Shown here piece by piece: positions 1 to 8,300 of a stretch of 64,000 nt of DNA (the first letter of the stretch is position 1; every line of letters starts with the position of its first letter). A program made the translations under genes and the position numbers. The DNA is taken from assembly GCF_011761635.1 (NCBI RefSeq), contig NZ_JAASRN010000002.1:248001-312000 (forward strand), given 5' to 3'. The DNA comes from Thermonema lapsum. Lineage in GTDB: Bacteria; Bacteroidota; Bacteroidia; Cytophagales; Thermonemataceae. Below the pieces are notes generated by a model. It was not told the DNA's origin and ran no database searches. It was given only the letters and a program-made list of their open reading frames with translations.

Positions 1-37
1 GTCATTCTTGCTTCGTGCTGAGCCTGTAGAAGGACTT
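1..37 (-). repeat. REP-like dispersed repeat segment inside hsdR
   Basis: On the minus strand these bases read CTTCTACAGGCTCAGCACGA followed by AGCAAGAATGAC. From memory this resembles the short intergenic repeat family built on CTTCGACAGGCTCAGCACGA that is common in Bacteroidota. Here it is in frame and adds SPSTGSARSKND after the conserved QKLGLAL of HsdR, where relatives have a variable charged linker. It touches the window edge, so its full extent is unknown. No second copy was noticed in the window. Confidence 0.4.
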
Positions 38-1116
38 GAGTTTAGCGCCAAACCTAATTTTTGAATGGTAGTAACGATTACTTTGTTGGCATAATCGTCC
101 GAAAGCATTCGTCTTACCAGCGTTTCGGTGTTGGTGTTTTCTTCCACACAACCTTCCTGAAACTTGTTGAACTCCTCACGGGTTTGTCTGTCTAAGTCTT
201 TGCGGTCAACCACAAACAAACATTTTTCAATGTTTGGGTTGTCTTTCAGCAAGGTAGATGCTTTAAATGAAGTGAGTGTTTTGCCGCTTCCGGTGGTATG
301 CCATATGTAACCGTTGCCCCTATTTTGCTCGATACAATCTACAATGGCTTTTACGGCATAAATCTGGTAGGGTCGCATCACCACGAGCTTTTTTTCGCTG
401 GCAACCAACACCATGTATTTGCTTATCATTTCGGCTAATGTGCACTTGCTCAAAAACTTTTCGGAAAAGTCGTCGAGGTGGGTAATTTTTTTATTGGCTT
501 CATCGGCAAATTGATAGATGGGCAGGAAACGTTCTTCTGCATCAAAGTTAAAGTGTTCTGAGTTGTTGTTGGCAAAATAATAGGTATTGGTGCGGTTGCT
601 CACAATAAACAACTGCACGAAGCAAAGCAATGAATTGGTGTAGCCATTACCCGGGTCGCTTTTGTAGTCCACAATTTGTTGCATGGCTTTGCGCGGGTTG
701 ACGTCAAGGCTTTTTAATTCAACCTGTACGACCGGAATGCCATTTATCAGCAATATCACATCATAGCGGTGATGACTGTTTTTGGTGTTTATCCGCAGTT
801 GATTGACAAGCTCAAAATCGTTTTTGCACCAATCTTTCAAATTCACCAGCTGATAATGCAGAGAGGTTCCGTCATCGCGCAAAAAGGTGTTTTTCTCTCT
901 TAGCCTTTTAGAAGCAGCAAAAACATCTGAGGTGGTTATTTCGTCTACCAACCTTTCAAATTCCTTATCGGTCAATTGTACCTTGTTTAGTTTTTCAAAT
1001 TTTTCTCTGAAATTCTTCTCTAAACTTTCACGGTCACGAATATCAGGGCGGTAGGTATATTTCAGCTCGTCTTGCAGTTTGTCAATGAAGCGCTGCTCTA
1101 TGTCTCTCTCTTTCAT
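1..1116 (-). CDS. hsdR: Type I restriction enzyme R subunit, 5' part (runs off left edge)
   Basis: First 372 codons of the motor/nuclease subunit of a type I restriction-modification enzyme, which cuts unmodified DNA after ATP-driven translocation. Read on the minus strand from the ATG at 1116, it opens with charged residues (MKERDIEQRFIDKLQ). A PD-(D/E)xK-type nuclease core is visible near residue 120 (LINGIPVVQVELK), a Walker A motif near residue 275 (HTTGSGKT) and a helicase segment VVDRKDLDRQ just after it. The C-terminal helicase and HsdM-contact regions lie outside the window, as must any hsdM and hsdS of the same operon. The last residues before the edge, after QKLGLALN, are coded by a repeat-like sequence. 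Family call is firm; whether the gene is intact cannot be judged. Confidence 0.93.
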   Translation of the reverse strand, partial: MKERDIEQRFIDKLQDELKYTYRPDIRDRESLEKNFREKFEKLNKVQLTDKEFERLVDEITTSDVFAASKRLREKNTFLRDDGTSLHYQLVNLKDWCKNDFELVNQLRINTKNSHHRYDVILLINGIPVVQVELKSLDVNPRKAMQQIVDYKSDPGNGYTNSLLCFVQLFIVSNRTNTYYFANNNSEHFNFDAEERFLPIYQFADEANKKITHLDDFSEKFLSKCTLAEMISKYMVLVASEKKLVVMRPYQIYAVKAIVDCIEQNRGNGYIWHTTGSGKTLTSFKASTLLKDNPNIEKCLFVVDRKDLDRQTREEFNKFQEGCVEENTNTETLVRRMLSDDYANKVIVTTIQKLGLALNSSPSTGSARSKND

Positions 1117-1161
1117 TGGACTAAGGGTTTATTGTGGTTCAACCGAACAGAAATAGACAGC

Positions 1162-1401
1162 TTAATTTAGCGATAAAACAAAAAAAAATCCTGCTTGCAA
1201 GCTTGTCATTGAACGACAAGGGCAGGCTTTTGGAAAGCGTAGCCAAATGGATGGAGGGTATTTTTTCGATAAAAACCACCCTAAAAAGCGCCCTTTGGGC
1301 AGATGTTTGATGAGGTTCATACCGGCAAAGCCTCCGCCAACAACCAGCAGACGGGGCAAGTTGGAAGCGGGCAAGCAAATGGGTTGATTGGGGTAAGCCA
1401 T
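1162..1401 (-). pseudogene. N-terminal remnant of a type II NADH dehydrogenase
   Basis: A 79-residue frame from the ATG at 1401. Residues 14-39 (NLPRLLVVGGGFAGMNLIKH and the next few) match the start of Bacteroidota NDH-2 proteins: a short leader, then LPR, then the GxGxxG-type FAD-binding loop. A normal NDH-2 has over 400 residues; here similarity fades after about residue 40 and the frame ends in low-complexity sequence. I read it as the stump of an ndh-like gene lost by deletion. It sits last in the metal operon and overlaps the operon terminator. A longer frame with the same stop extends upstream but shows no family similarity. Confidence 0.6.
1178..1227 (-). terminator. Intrinsic terminator of the metal-efflux operon
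   Basis: On the minus strand, CCTGC, then CTTGTC, a 7-base loop, GACAAG and GCAGG form a two-part stem. It is followed directly by A and a run of about ten T. It lies downstream of all the efflux genes and just upstream of hsdR, so it should separate the two transcripts. Confidence 0.65.
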
Positions 1402-1592
1402 AGCTGTGATGGTCATGACTGTGATACCATAAATAAAATAAAGCATTGCCATGCAAGACAGGCTGCAGGCGCTGTGAGCAATAACAAGCCGAATAGGTAG
1501 TTCATGAGGGTTGAATGTATTTCTCAAAACAAGAAGCGGCAGGGAAGTATGTTTCCTGCCGCCTTGAGCTTGCCCTATGCTGTTTTGGGGGC

Positions 1593-1835
1593 TTAGTCTT
1601 TTACCTCTACTTTCTCCAGAGGCATACCGCAAACTGGGCAGTCGCCTTCTTCGTCGTACATCTTGTCTTCTTCGCACTTCATGGGGCACTGATACATCAC
1701 CCCAGCTTGCTGCATGTGCTTTTTGTGCGTGGGCGTCTGCCCGCTTGATTGTTCTTGTTCCTGCTTTTCGATAGAGCAGGCAGTCAGGCTCATGGCAAAA
1801 GCCACGGCAAGGACTACTGCAATTTTTTTCATCAT
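1593..1835 (-). CDS. Small lipoprotein with a heavy-metal-binding domain
   Basis: An 80-residue protein with a lipoprotein signal (MMKKIAVVLAVAFAMSLTAC; lipobox LTAC, Cys about 20). A Cys/Met-rich domain of the type fused to CusB adaptors follows: YQCPMKCEEDK near residue 48 and CPVCGMPLEKVE near the end. These CPM and CPVCGM motifs bind soft or divalent metals in related proteins. It is probably anchored in the envelope facing the periplasm, handing metal to the Cus pump or buffering it. It lies 13 bases after the 45-residue peptide gene, so it is almost certainly co-transcribed with cusA, cusC and cusB. Family assignment is strong; the exact metal is not shown. Confidence 0.88.
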   Translation of the reverse strand: MMKKIAVVLAVAFAMSLTACSIEKQEQEQSSGQTPTHKKHMQQAGVMYQCPMKCEEDKMYDEEGDCPVCGMPLEKVEVKD

Positions 1836-1848
1836 AATTTTTGTGTTT

Positions 1849-1986
1849 TTAAGGTTTAAAGATTTGAAAAAGAAATATGCTTAGCATCAGCAGCCCCAAC
1901 AAGAGGCTAATGATTTGATTGAGCCAGTGCTTCCATGCCTTTGGGGGCTTGTGGTGGTGCAACAACTCTTTGCAACAGTCTTTCAT
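1849..1986 (-). CDS. 45-residue membrane peptide with Cys-Cys and His-His-His motifs
   Basis: A short frame from the ATG at 1986 to TAA, placed 19 bases after the cusB stop and 13 bases before the metal-binding lipoprotein gene on the same strand. The N-terminus carries MKDCCKELLHHHK, two adjacent cysteines and three adjacent histidines. One hydrophobic helix follows (about residues 24-43, IISLLLGLLMLSIFLFQIF) and the protein ends in KP. The layout suggests a single-span peptide with a soluble metal-binding head. I do not recognise a named family. Operon position and composition argue that it is a real gene linked to metal handling; no function can be proven from sequence. Confidence 0.65.
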   Translation of the reverse strand: MKDCCKELLHHHKPPKAWKHWLNQIISLLLGLLMLSIFLFQIFKP

Positions 1987-2005
1987 CTATCAAGTGCTTT
2001 GGGTT

Positions 2006-3793
2006 TTATTTTGCGGGTGTAAGTGTCTGCTTCACCGAACCACAACGCAACATAGTGCTGCCAAAGTAAGGATTTTGTATGTTTTTTTCACGGCTAAGCC
2101 AATAACCTCCCTTGTTGTTGCTTGCCATAGGGCAGTACTGCAGGTATAAGGTATCTTCGGCTACGGGCAAACGGCTTGCCCAAGCAATAAAGGCATCTGA
2201 AAGCGTCAGGAAAGCCCGGCGCATGTCTTCTATATTTTGGGCTTTGGCGATGGTGGTGGCTGCCTCTCCGATGCGCTCAGCCTGTGGCATCCCAAAACGA
2301 TGCATCTCTTCCTCCCATGTTTCCATAGGCACTTGTTTGAGATGATTCAGCATGCCTTGTGCTGCTTTGCGGGCAACCGCGGGTTTATCCTCTACCAAAG
2401 CATTTTTCAATTGGTCGTAGTCATCGAGCAGCTGCCGCAAGGGCTCCCTTAAAGCAGAGGGGACTGCTTGGCTTGTAGTGGAAGGTGTCGCCCCATGGGT
2501 ACCGCCATGGTGCATATGAGGGCTAAGCATCACGCCTCCTTGGCGATTCATCATACTGGGTTTTCCGGCAAGTTGGGCTGCCGCATCGATGGCAAAGGTA
2601 GCATGAACGACCACCTCTTCGCCTTCTTGCAAGCCGCTTTCTATTTCGTAATCATCTCCCAAAGAAAGTCCCAACACTACTTCCCGCATTTCGAAATAAA
2701 CCGCCTCTTGGCTACGGCTCATCACATACACCAAAGAGCGCTTGCCGGTCCACATCACAGCCGTTTTGGGCACGATGAGGGATTGAGGCGCTTGCTTGTG
2801 CCCGGCTTGCCCCTCTGCCACCACCAGCATGCCGGGCTTCAGTTGCCCGCCCGGGTTGGCTTGCACCACACGGGCGCGTGCCACACGGCTTTGGGGGTCT
2901 ACCACCGGGTCCACGTAATCAACCGTACCTTCGAAGGTATTGCCCGGCAAGGCTTGTACATGATAACTGAGCCGCATGCCGGGCTGTATCCATGGAAGGT
3001 CTTCTTCATACACATCCAGCAGTATCCAAACGGTAGAGAGGTCGGCAATTTCAAAAAGGCTTTGTCCGGTGTTTACATAATCCCCCACATTTACCTGCTT
3101 GCGTAGCACATAACCTGTGGTAGTGGCAAGTACGGGAAAGACCGTTTGCACGCTGCCCGCTGCCAAAATATGGGCTATTTGCTGGTCGGAGAGTTTCCAG
3201 CTACGCAACTTCTCTTTGGCTGCCTGTGCCAGCGGCGAGGCTTCGCCCTGCAAGCGCACTGCCTGCAGCAACTCTTCTTGGGCACTTATCAACTCGGGCG
3301 AATAAATATAAGCCATCACCTGTCCACGTTGCACATACTGCCCAGTAAAGTTCACCAGCAGGCGTTCGACGCGCCCCGGTATGTGAGCCGGCTGGGTCGC
3401 CACGCTCTGCTCATTGACGGCTACCTGCCCGTTAAGACGCAATGGCTTGAACAGCTTCCCTTTTTTCACCTTGAAAGTCTGCACCTGTGCCAATGCCATG
3501 GCTGTGGGCGTCATCTTCACGGCATAAGCAGAGGCGTGCCCACCATCATCAAGCGCAGGGGCAGGCACCAAATCCATACCGCAAAGGGGGCACTTGCCCG
3601 CTTCGTTTTGGCGTATTTGGGGGTGCATAGAACAGGTCCACATTGGTGCCTGCGTGTGTTCGTGTTCCTCGTGGGCAACAGGCTCCTGAGCAGGGGTTGA
3701 ACGACTGAGCCAATACCCTACCATCCAACCGGCAACAAACAAGAACAGAGCCTGCAGACGGCGACCTTTCAAATATCGAAGTATGGTTTTCAT
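2006..3793 (-). CDS. cusB: RND efflux periplasmic adaptor, CusB family, with metal-binding and DUF3347-type domains
   Basis: Periplasmic adaptor joining the CusA pump to the CusC channel, 595 residues from the ATG at 3793. In order: membrane anchor (LQALFLFVAGWMVGYWL), a His-rich stretch, a heavy-metal-binding domain near residue 50 (MWTCSMHPQI and CPLCGMDLVP), the barrel-sandwich and beta-barrel adaptor core, a Met/His patch (MLSPHMHHGG), then a C-terminal DUF3347-like domain with YCPMA, GYWLS and NPYFGSTMLRCG. The fused C-terminal domain is usual in Bacteroidota and is thought to bind Cu. The start is chosen because ATG overlaps the stop of the preceding frame as ATGA, implying translational coupling; an in-frame start 12 bases upstream is less likely. 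Confidence 0.93.
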   Translation of the reverse strand: MKTILRYLKGRRLQALFLFVAGWMVGYWLSRSTPAQEPVAHEEHEHTQAPMWTCSMHPQIRQNEAGKCPLCGMDLVPAPALDDGGHASAYAVKMTPTAMALAQVQTFKVKKGKLFKPLRLNGQVAVNEQSVATQPAHIPGRVERLLVNFTGQYVQRGQVMAYIYSPELISAQEELLQAVRLQGEASPLAQAAKEKLRSWKLSDQQIAHILAAGSVQTVFPVLATTTGYVLRKQVNVGDYVNTGQSLFEIADLSTVWILLDVYEEDLPWIQPGMRLSYHVQALPGNTFEGTVDYVDPVVDPQSRVARARVVQANPGGQLKPGMLVVAEGQAGHKQAPQSLIVPKTAVMWTGKRSLVYVMSRSQEAVYFEMREVVLGLSLGDDYEIESGLQEGEEVVVHATFAIDAAAQLAGKPSMMNRQGGVMLSPHMHHGGTHGATPSTTSQAVPSALREPLRQLLDDYDQLKNALVEDKPAVARKAAQGMLNHLKQVPMETWEEEMHRFGMPQAERIGEAATTIAKAQNIEDMRRAFLTLSDAFIAWASRLPVAEDTLYLQYCPMASNNKGGYWLSREKNIQNPYFGSTMLRCGSVKQTLTPAK

Positions 3794-4071
3794 GACCAAT
3801 GCCATTTTGCTTGTTTTTTCAATAATTGAGCATTCAAAGCAACCATAATGGTGCGTTCACACATTAACACAGCCCCAAAGGCAGCATGCAACATGATAGC
3901 AACACAGGCAACAACCAAAGCAAGTGCAGAGTAGGTATCAAAAGCAATCCCAAAGCGGTACCGGAAATCAGATGCCATCTGGGCATGATGGTCGTGCTCG
4001 TGGCAGGGCTCTTTTGCATCTCTATGAGCATGCCGTGGGTAGTCCTTGTGTTTAGAAGTGTTTTGATTCAT
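3790..4071 (-). pseudogene. Internal-deletion remnant of a CopB-type copper P-type ATPase
   Basis: An open frame of 93 residues. The N-terminal half (CHEHDHHAQMASDFRYRF) matches the His-rich start of CopB-type ATPases, whose first transmembrane segment follows a similar DF-x-x-RF. The C-terminal half (AIMLHAAFGAVLM, then TIMVALNAQLLKK) matches the last transmembrane helix and tail of the same family (consensus like PAVGAVLMSLSTVIVAINA). The roughly 600 residues between them, with the CPx, DKTG and ATP-binding motifs, are missing, so it cannot pump. The frame starts 4 bases after cusC and its TGA overlaps the cusB ATG. It may persist because it couples cusB translation, or as a small His-rich membrane protein in its own right. 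Confidence 0.65.
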
Positions 4072-4075
4072 GGCT

Positions 4076-5320
4076 TTAGTAGGTTTGTGTGTTCAGATAC
4101 TCCCATTCGGCTTTGGCTTGTTGAAAGCGCACATAAGCCGATATTTGTTTTTTCTTGTATTCAAACAGCTGCTGCTGCAGACGAAGCACCTCCTCGAAAT
4201 CCTGACCGCTTTGAGCATAGCTGCTTATCAAGAGCTGCAAGGTGGTATTGAGCTTCTCGATGCTACTGGCATAGAGGTAGTACCAGCGATAGCTTTCCCA
4301 TAATTCAAAGCGAACCTCTGCCCAATTGCTTTGCAATTCATTGACCGTTGCCGTCAGCTCGTACTCCAGACGTTGCTGCCAAGCAATACTTTCCGCTTCG
4401 GCTGCTTGGTAGCGTTTCCCCCACAGAGGCAGCGACACCGACACCATAGGCATGAGTATGTCGCGCCCGTTTTGAGGCGGATTCATGTCCGATAGTTTAC
4501 TTACCACCACATAGTCCAAGCCTACTCCCAAGCGTGGTTTGCGCAGCAGCTTAGCCAAAGTTCGCTGTTCTTCTGCCGCTGTCCATTGATGTTGTATTGC
4601 CTGCACTTGCGGATGGTCGTTCATCATCTGGCTATCGACCGCTAACCAAAGGCTATCAAGAGGGAATAAGGTATCGGGCGGCACGATGGAAGTGCTGTCT
4701 GGACGGTCGAGCATACGGTTCAACTTCACCTGCCACGGATAGACTTTCTGCTTGAGTGCTTCCAAAGCAAGGCGTACCTCTTGTAGACGCACATCCAAAC
4801 GCAAGTAATCTGCCATAGAAGCCGCGCCAGCTGCCAGACGGCTGCGCAGTATGGGCTCGAACTGTTCTAACCACTGCAGGTTCTGCTCTTCGATGCTGTA
4901 CCATGCCTGCCACTCGAACCAACTCCAATAAGTTTTGCTGAAGGTTGCCCATTCGCGTGCTGTTGCTGCTTGCAGGCGCATCTCTTGGCTATGATAGGCG
5001 GCGTCGGCAAGGCGGCGTTCAGCTTTTAAGCTGCCTGCCCACGGCAGCGTTTGATTCACTGAAAGGCGCAGACGCTGCGCGCCCAAGCGTGTTTCGACCG
5101 GCAGCAAAAACCAACCGGCACTCAAAGTGGGCTCCGGCAAATAGCCGCTTTTCAGACTGCGTTGATAGTAGGCTTCCACGCTCTTGCGTTGGGCTTGCAG
5201 TACAGGGCTGTGTTCGGTCAACTGCTGGCGATAGTGTAGTGGTATTTGAGCCCAAACATTGCCAAACAACAAGAGGGCAAGCAACAGCAGATGCAATCTA
5301 TGTTTGATTTCGTTTTTCAT
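4076..5320 (-). CDS. cusC: Outer-membrane efflux channel, TolC/CusC family
   Basis: A 414-residue TolC-family protein, the outer-membrane exit duct of the tripartite pump. A signal peptide (LHLLLLALLLFGNVWAQ) is followed by two copies of the helical and strand layout of this family. Examples are QRLRLSVNQTLPWAG near residue 82 and MPMVSVSLPLWGKRY near residue 290, each a periplasmic-end strand segment, between long Gln/Glu/Ala-rich coiled-coil helices. Length is typical. Its start overlaps the end of cusA by 23 bases, so the two are translated from one message. Substrate is inferred from the neighbours (CusA and CusB with metal-binding domains). Confidence 0.92.
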   Translation of the reverse strand: MKNEIKHRLHLLLLALLLFGNVWAQIPLHYRQQLTEHSPVLQAQRKSVEAYYQRSLKSGYLPEPTLSAGWFLLPVETRLGAQRLRLSVNQTLPWAGSLKAERRLADAAYHSQEMRLQAATAREWATFSKTYWSWFEWQAWYSIEEQNLQWLEQFEPILRSRLAAGAASMADYLRLDVRLQEVRLALEALKQKVYPWQVKLNRMLDRPDSTSIVPPDTLFPLDSLWLAVDSQMMNDHPQVQAIQHQWTAAEEQRTLAKLLRKPRLGVGLDYVVVSKLSDMNPPQNGRDILMPMVSVSLPLWGKRYQAAEAESIAWQQRLEYELTATVNELQSNWAEVRFELWESYRWYYLYASSIEKLNTTLQLLISSYAQSGQDFEEVLRLQQQLFEYKKKQISAYVRFQQAKAEWEYLNTQTY

Positions 5321-8300
5321 CTTTTTTCAGTTTCAATGATTCGTGCCAATACACCAAAACAGGCACCAGAAAGTAAGAGCTGATGTCGATAAGCATACCC
5401 CCTATAGTAGGGATAGCCATGGGAATCATGATGTCGGCACCGCGCCCAGTAGAAGTAAGCACAGGCAGAAGAGCAATCACGGTGGTGGCAGTAGTCATAG
5501 CACATGCCCGGATGCGGCGAGCCCCCCCTTCTATGACTGCCTTTTTGAGGGCTTCCATGCTGACAGGACGGTTCTTTTTCAAAGACTGCTGCAAGTAGGT
5601 GCTCATCAATACGCCGTCGTCGGTGGCTATGCCAAACAGGGCAATGAAGCCCACCCATATGGCTACACTCAGGTTGATGGGATGCATGCTAAACAGCTGG
5701 CGAAGATTCTGCCCGAACAAACTAAAATCGGCAAACCAAGGCTGTCCCCAAAGCCAAATGAGCACAAAACCACCGCTGAAAGCTATTGCCACGCCGGTAA
5801 AGACCATCAGGGTCATGGACACCTCGCGCAGCTGCCAATAGAGAATCAGGAAAATAAGCAGCAAAACCAGCGGCACAATGACAGTAAGGCGCTTTTCGGC
5901 ACGTACTTGGTTTTCGTAGCTCCCCGAAAATTTAAAACTCACGCCAGCAGGCACTTTTAACTCTCCTGCCGCCATGCGTTGCTCAATAGCCCGGCGGGCA
6001 GCTTCTACCACTTCTACCTCAGAGAATCCTTCTTTTTTATCAAACAACACGTAGCTCACCAAGAAGCCATCTTCACTCTTGATTTCTTGCGGTCCTTGGG
6101 TGTATGCTATCTCTACGACCTGCTCCAGAGGTATTTGTGCGCCTGTGGGGGCAGCAATCAACATCTTGGCGATGGATTCGGGCGTATCGCGCAACTCCCG
6201 CGGGTAACGCACCCGCACCGCGTAGCGCTCGCGTCCTTCAACTGTGGTGGTCAGGGGCATGCCTCCAATAGCCACTTCTATATACTGCAAGATGTCTTCT
6301 ACCTTCAAACCGAAGCGAGCGGCTTCTTCGCGCTTGATGCGCAGTTGCAAATAAGGCTTGCCAATCACACGGTCGGCAAATACGGTCTCTGGTTTCACCA
6401 ATGGTACTTGCTTAAGTATTTTTTCCAGCTCGAAGCCAAATTGTTCGATTGTCGGCAGGTCTGGACCATACACTTTGATGCCCATGAGCGCACGCATGCC
6501 TGTCTGAAGCATTATCAAGCGTGTTTCTATGGGCTGCAATTTGGGAGCGGCAGTGAGCCCCGGTATTTGCGTGCGTGCCACTATCTCTTGCCAAATGTCA
6601 TCGGGCGATTGAATATGGGCACGCCAGTTGCGAAAATACAAGCCTTCATCATCACGAATGAGCTCCTGTGGCGACACCCCCGCCTGCAAGGCTTCTTCAT
6701 GGGTGTATCTTTTGCCCGAGCGGGTGATGAAACGCCCCGCTTCATCTACCTTGAAACGCAGGCGATGCCCTCTTTCGTCGGTTACATATTCCGGCTTATA
6801 GTTGATGATGTTTTCAAACATCGACAAGGGGGCGGGGTCTAAGGCAGACTCTACCCGCCCGGCTTTGCCCACTACCGACTCCACTTCCGGAATGCTGGCT
6901 ACCAACCTATCGACCTGCGCGAGTACCTCTCGGTTGTGTTCCACACCGGCGTGCGGCATGTTGGCAGGCATCAGCAAGAAGCTACCTTCATCCAACGAAG
7001 GCATAAACTCTTTGCCTATACCGGGAAAGGCATGCCACATGGTGCTCCACAGGGTAGTGGTGCGTATGTTCCACCCCACAGCATCGAAACCACGAGCCAC
7101 CCACCCAAACAAACTTTCAAAGCCCAGCCACACCAGCAAGCCCCAAAGCAACAAAATTGAAGGAACTGCCAGATAAATATTTTTGTGTTCTATGCACCAC
7201 GCAAGCATGGGACGATAATAGCGCTCCAGCAGCACAAACAACAACAACACACTGCCTGCCATCAAAGCCACCATCAACATATTTTGCCAGAAGGGGCGCG
7301 CAGCCCCCAAAGGCATCCAATAGTCTGTTAACAACCACAGCACCGCAAAGACGACAATCAAGAGGGCAGCATATTGGCGGTTGAAGGCGCTCACCGCCGA
7401 GGGAAGATACTTTTGTAAGAAGGGCAGTTCCAAAAGAGTGCGAAAAGCAAACAAAGACAGCACAACGGCAGCCCAAACACTTGCCCCCCACCAAGCAAGC
7501 AAAGCTACGGGAAGCAGCAGCAAGCGCCCCCAGCGCAATTTTCTTTTATCGAAACGTACACCAAAGAACCAATGAGCAAAGGCAGGCAGTATAAGCAAAG
7601 CCACCAAGAGGGAAGCCAGCAGCGCAAACGTCTTGGTATATGCCAAAGGGGTAAATAGCTTGCCTTCAGCCGCTTGCAAAGCAAATACCGGCAAAAAACT
7701 CACCACCGTAGTGGCGACGGCAGTTACTATAGCGCCCGAGACTTCGATAACCCCTTTGTACACTGTTTCGCGCATGCTTTGCCCCGGCGGTGCCTGCTCC
7801 ATCTGCTGAATGATGCTCTCAGAAAGCACGATACCCAAATCGACCATGGTACCAATAGCAATGGCAATGCCCGACAGCGCCACAATGTTGGCATCGATGC
7901 CAAAAGAGCGCATAGCAATAAAGCACATCAGCACGGCTATGGGCAGTAAAGATGCAATCAGCATCGACGCCCGCAGATTCAACACCATTACCACTACCAC
8001 CAGTATAGTAATAAGGATTTCGAGCGTCAGCGCTTCTTCCAAAGTGCCAAGGGTTTCGTAAATAAGCTTCGAGCGGTCATAAAAAGGCACGATGGTGAGC
8101 CGACTCACACGCCCATCTGACAACTCTTTTTTAGGCAAGCCGGGGGCTATCTCTCGTATCTTTTCTTTTACTTTTTGAATCACTTCCAGCGGATTGGCGC
8201 CATAGCGGGCTACTACCACGCCCCCCACCACTTCGGCACCCTCTTTGTCAAGCAGACCACGGCGAGGTGCTGGACCAACGCTCACCCAAGCCAGTTCTTT

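Noticed and set aside
5979-6842. 287-codon plus-strand frame opposite cusA
   Set aside because: Shadow of the cusA coding sequence; no signal or domain.
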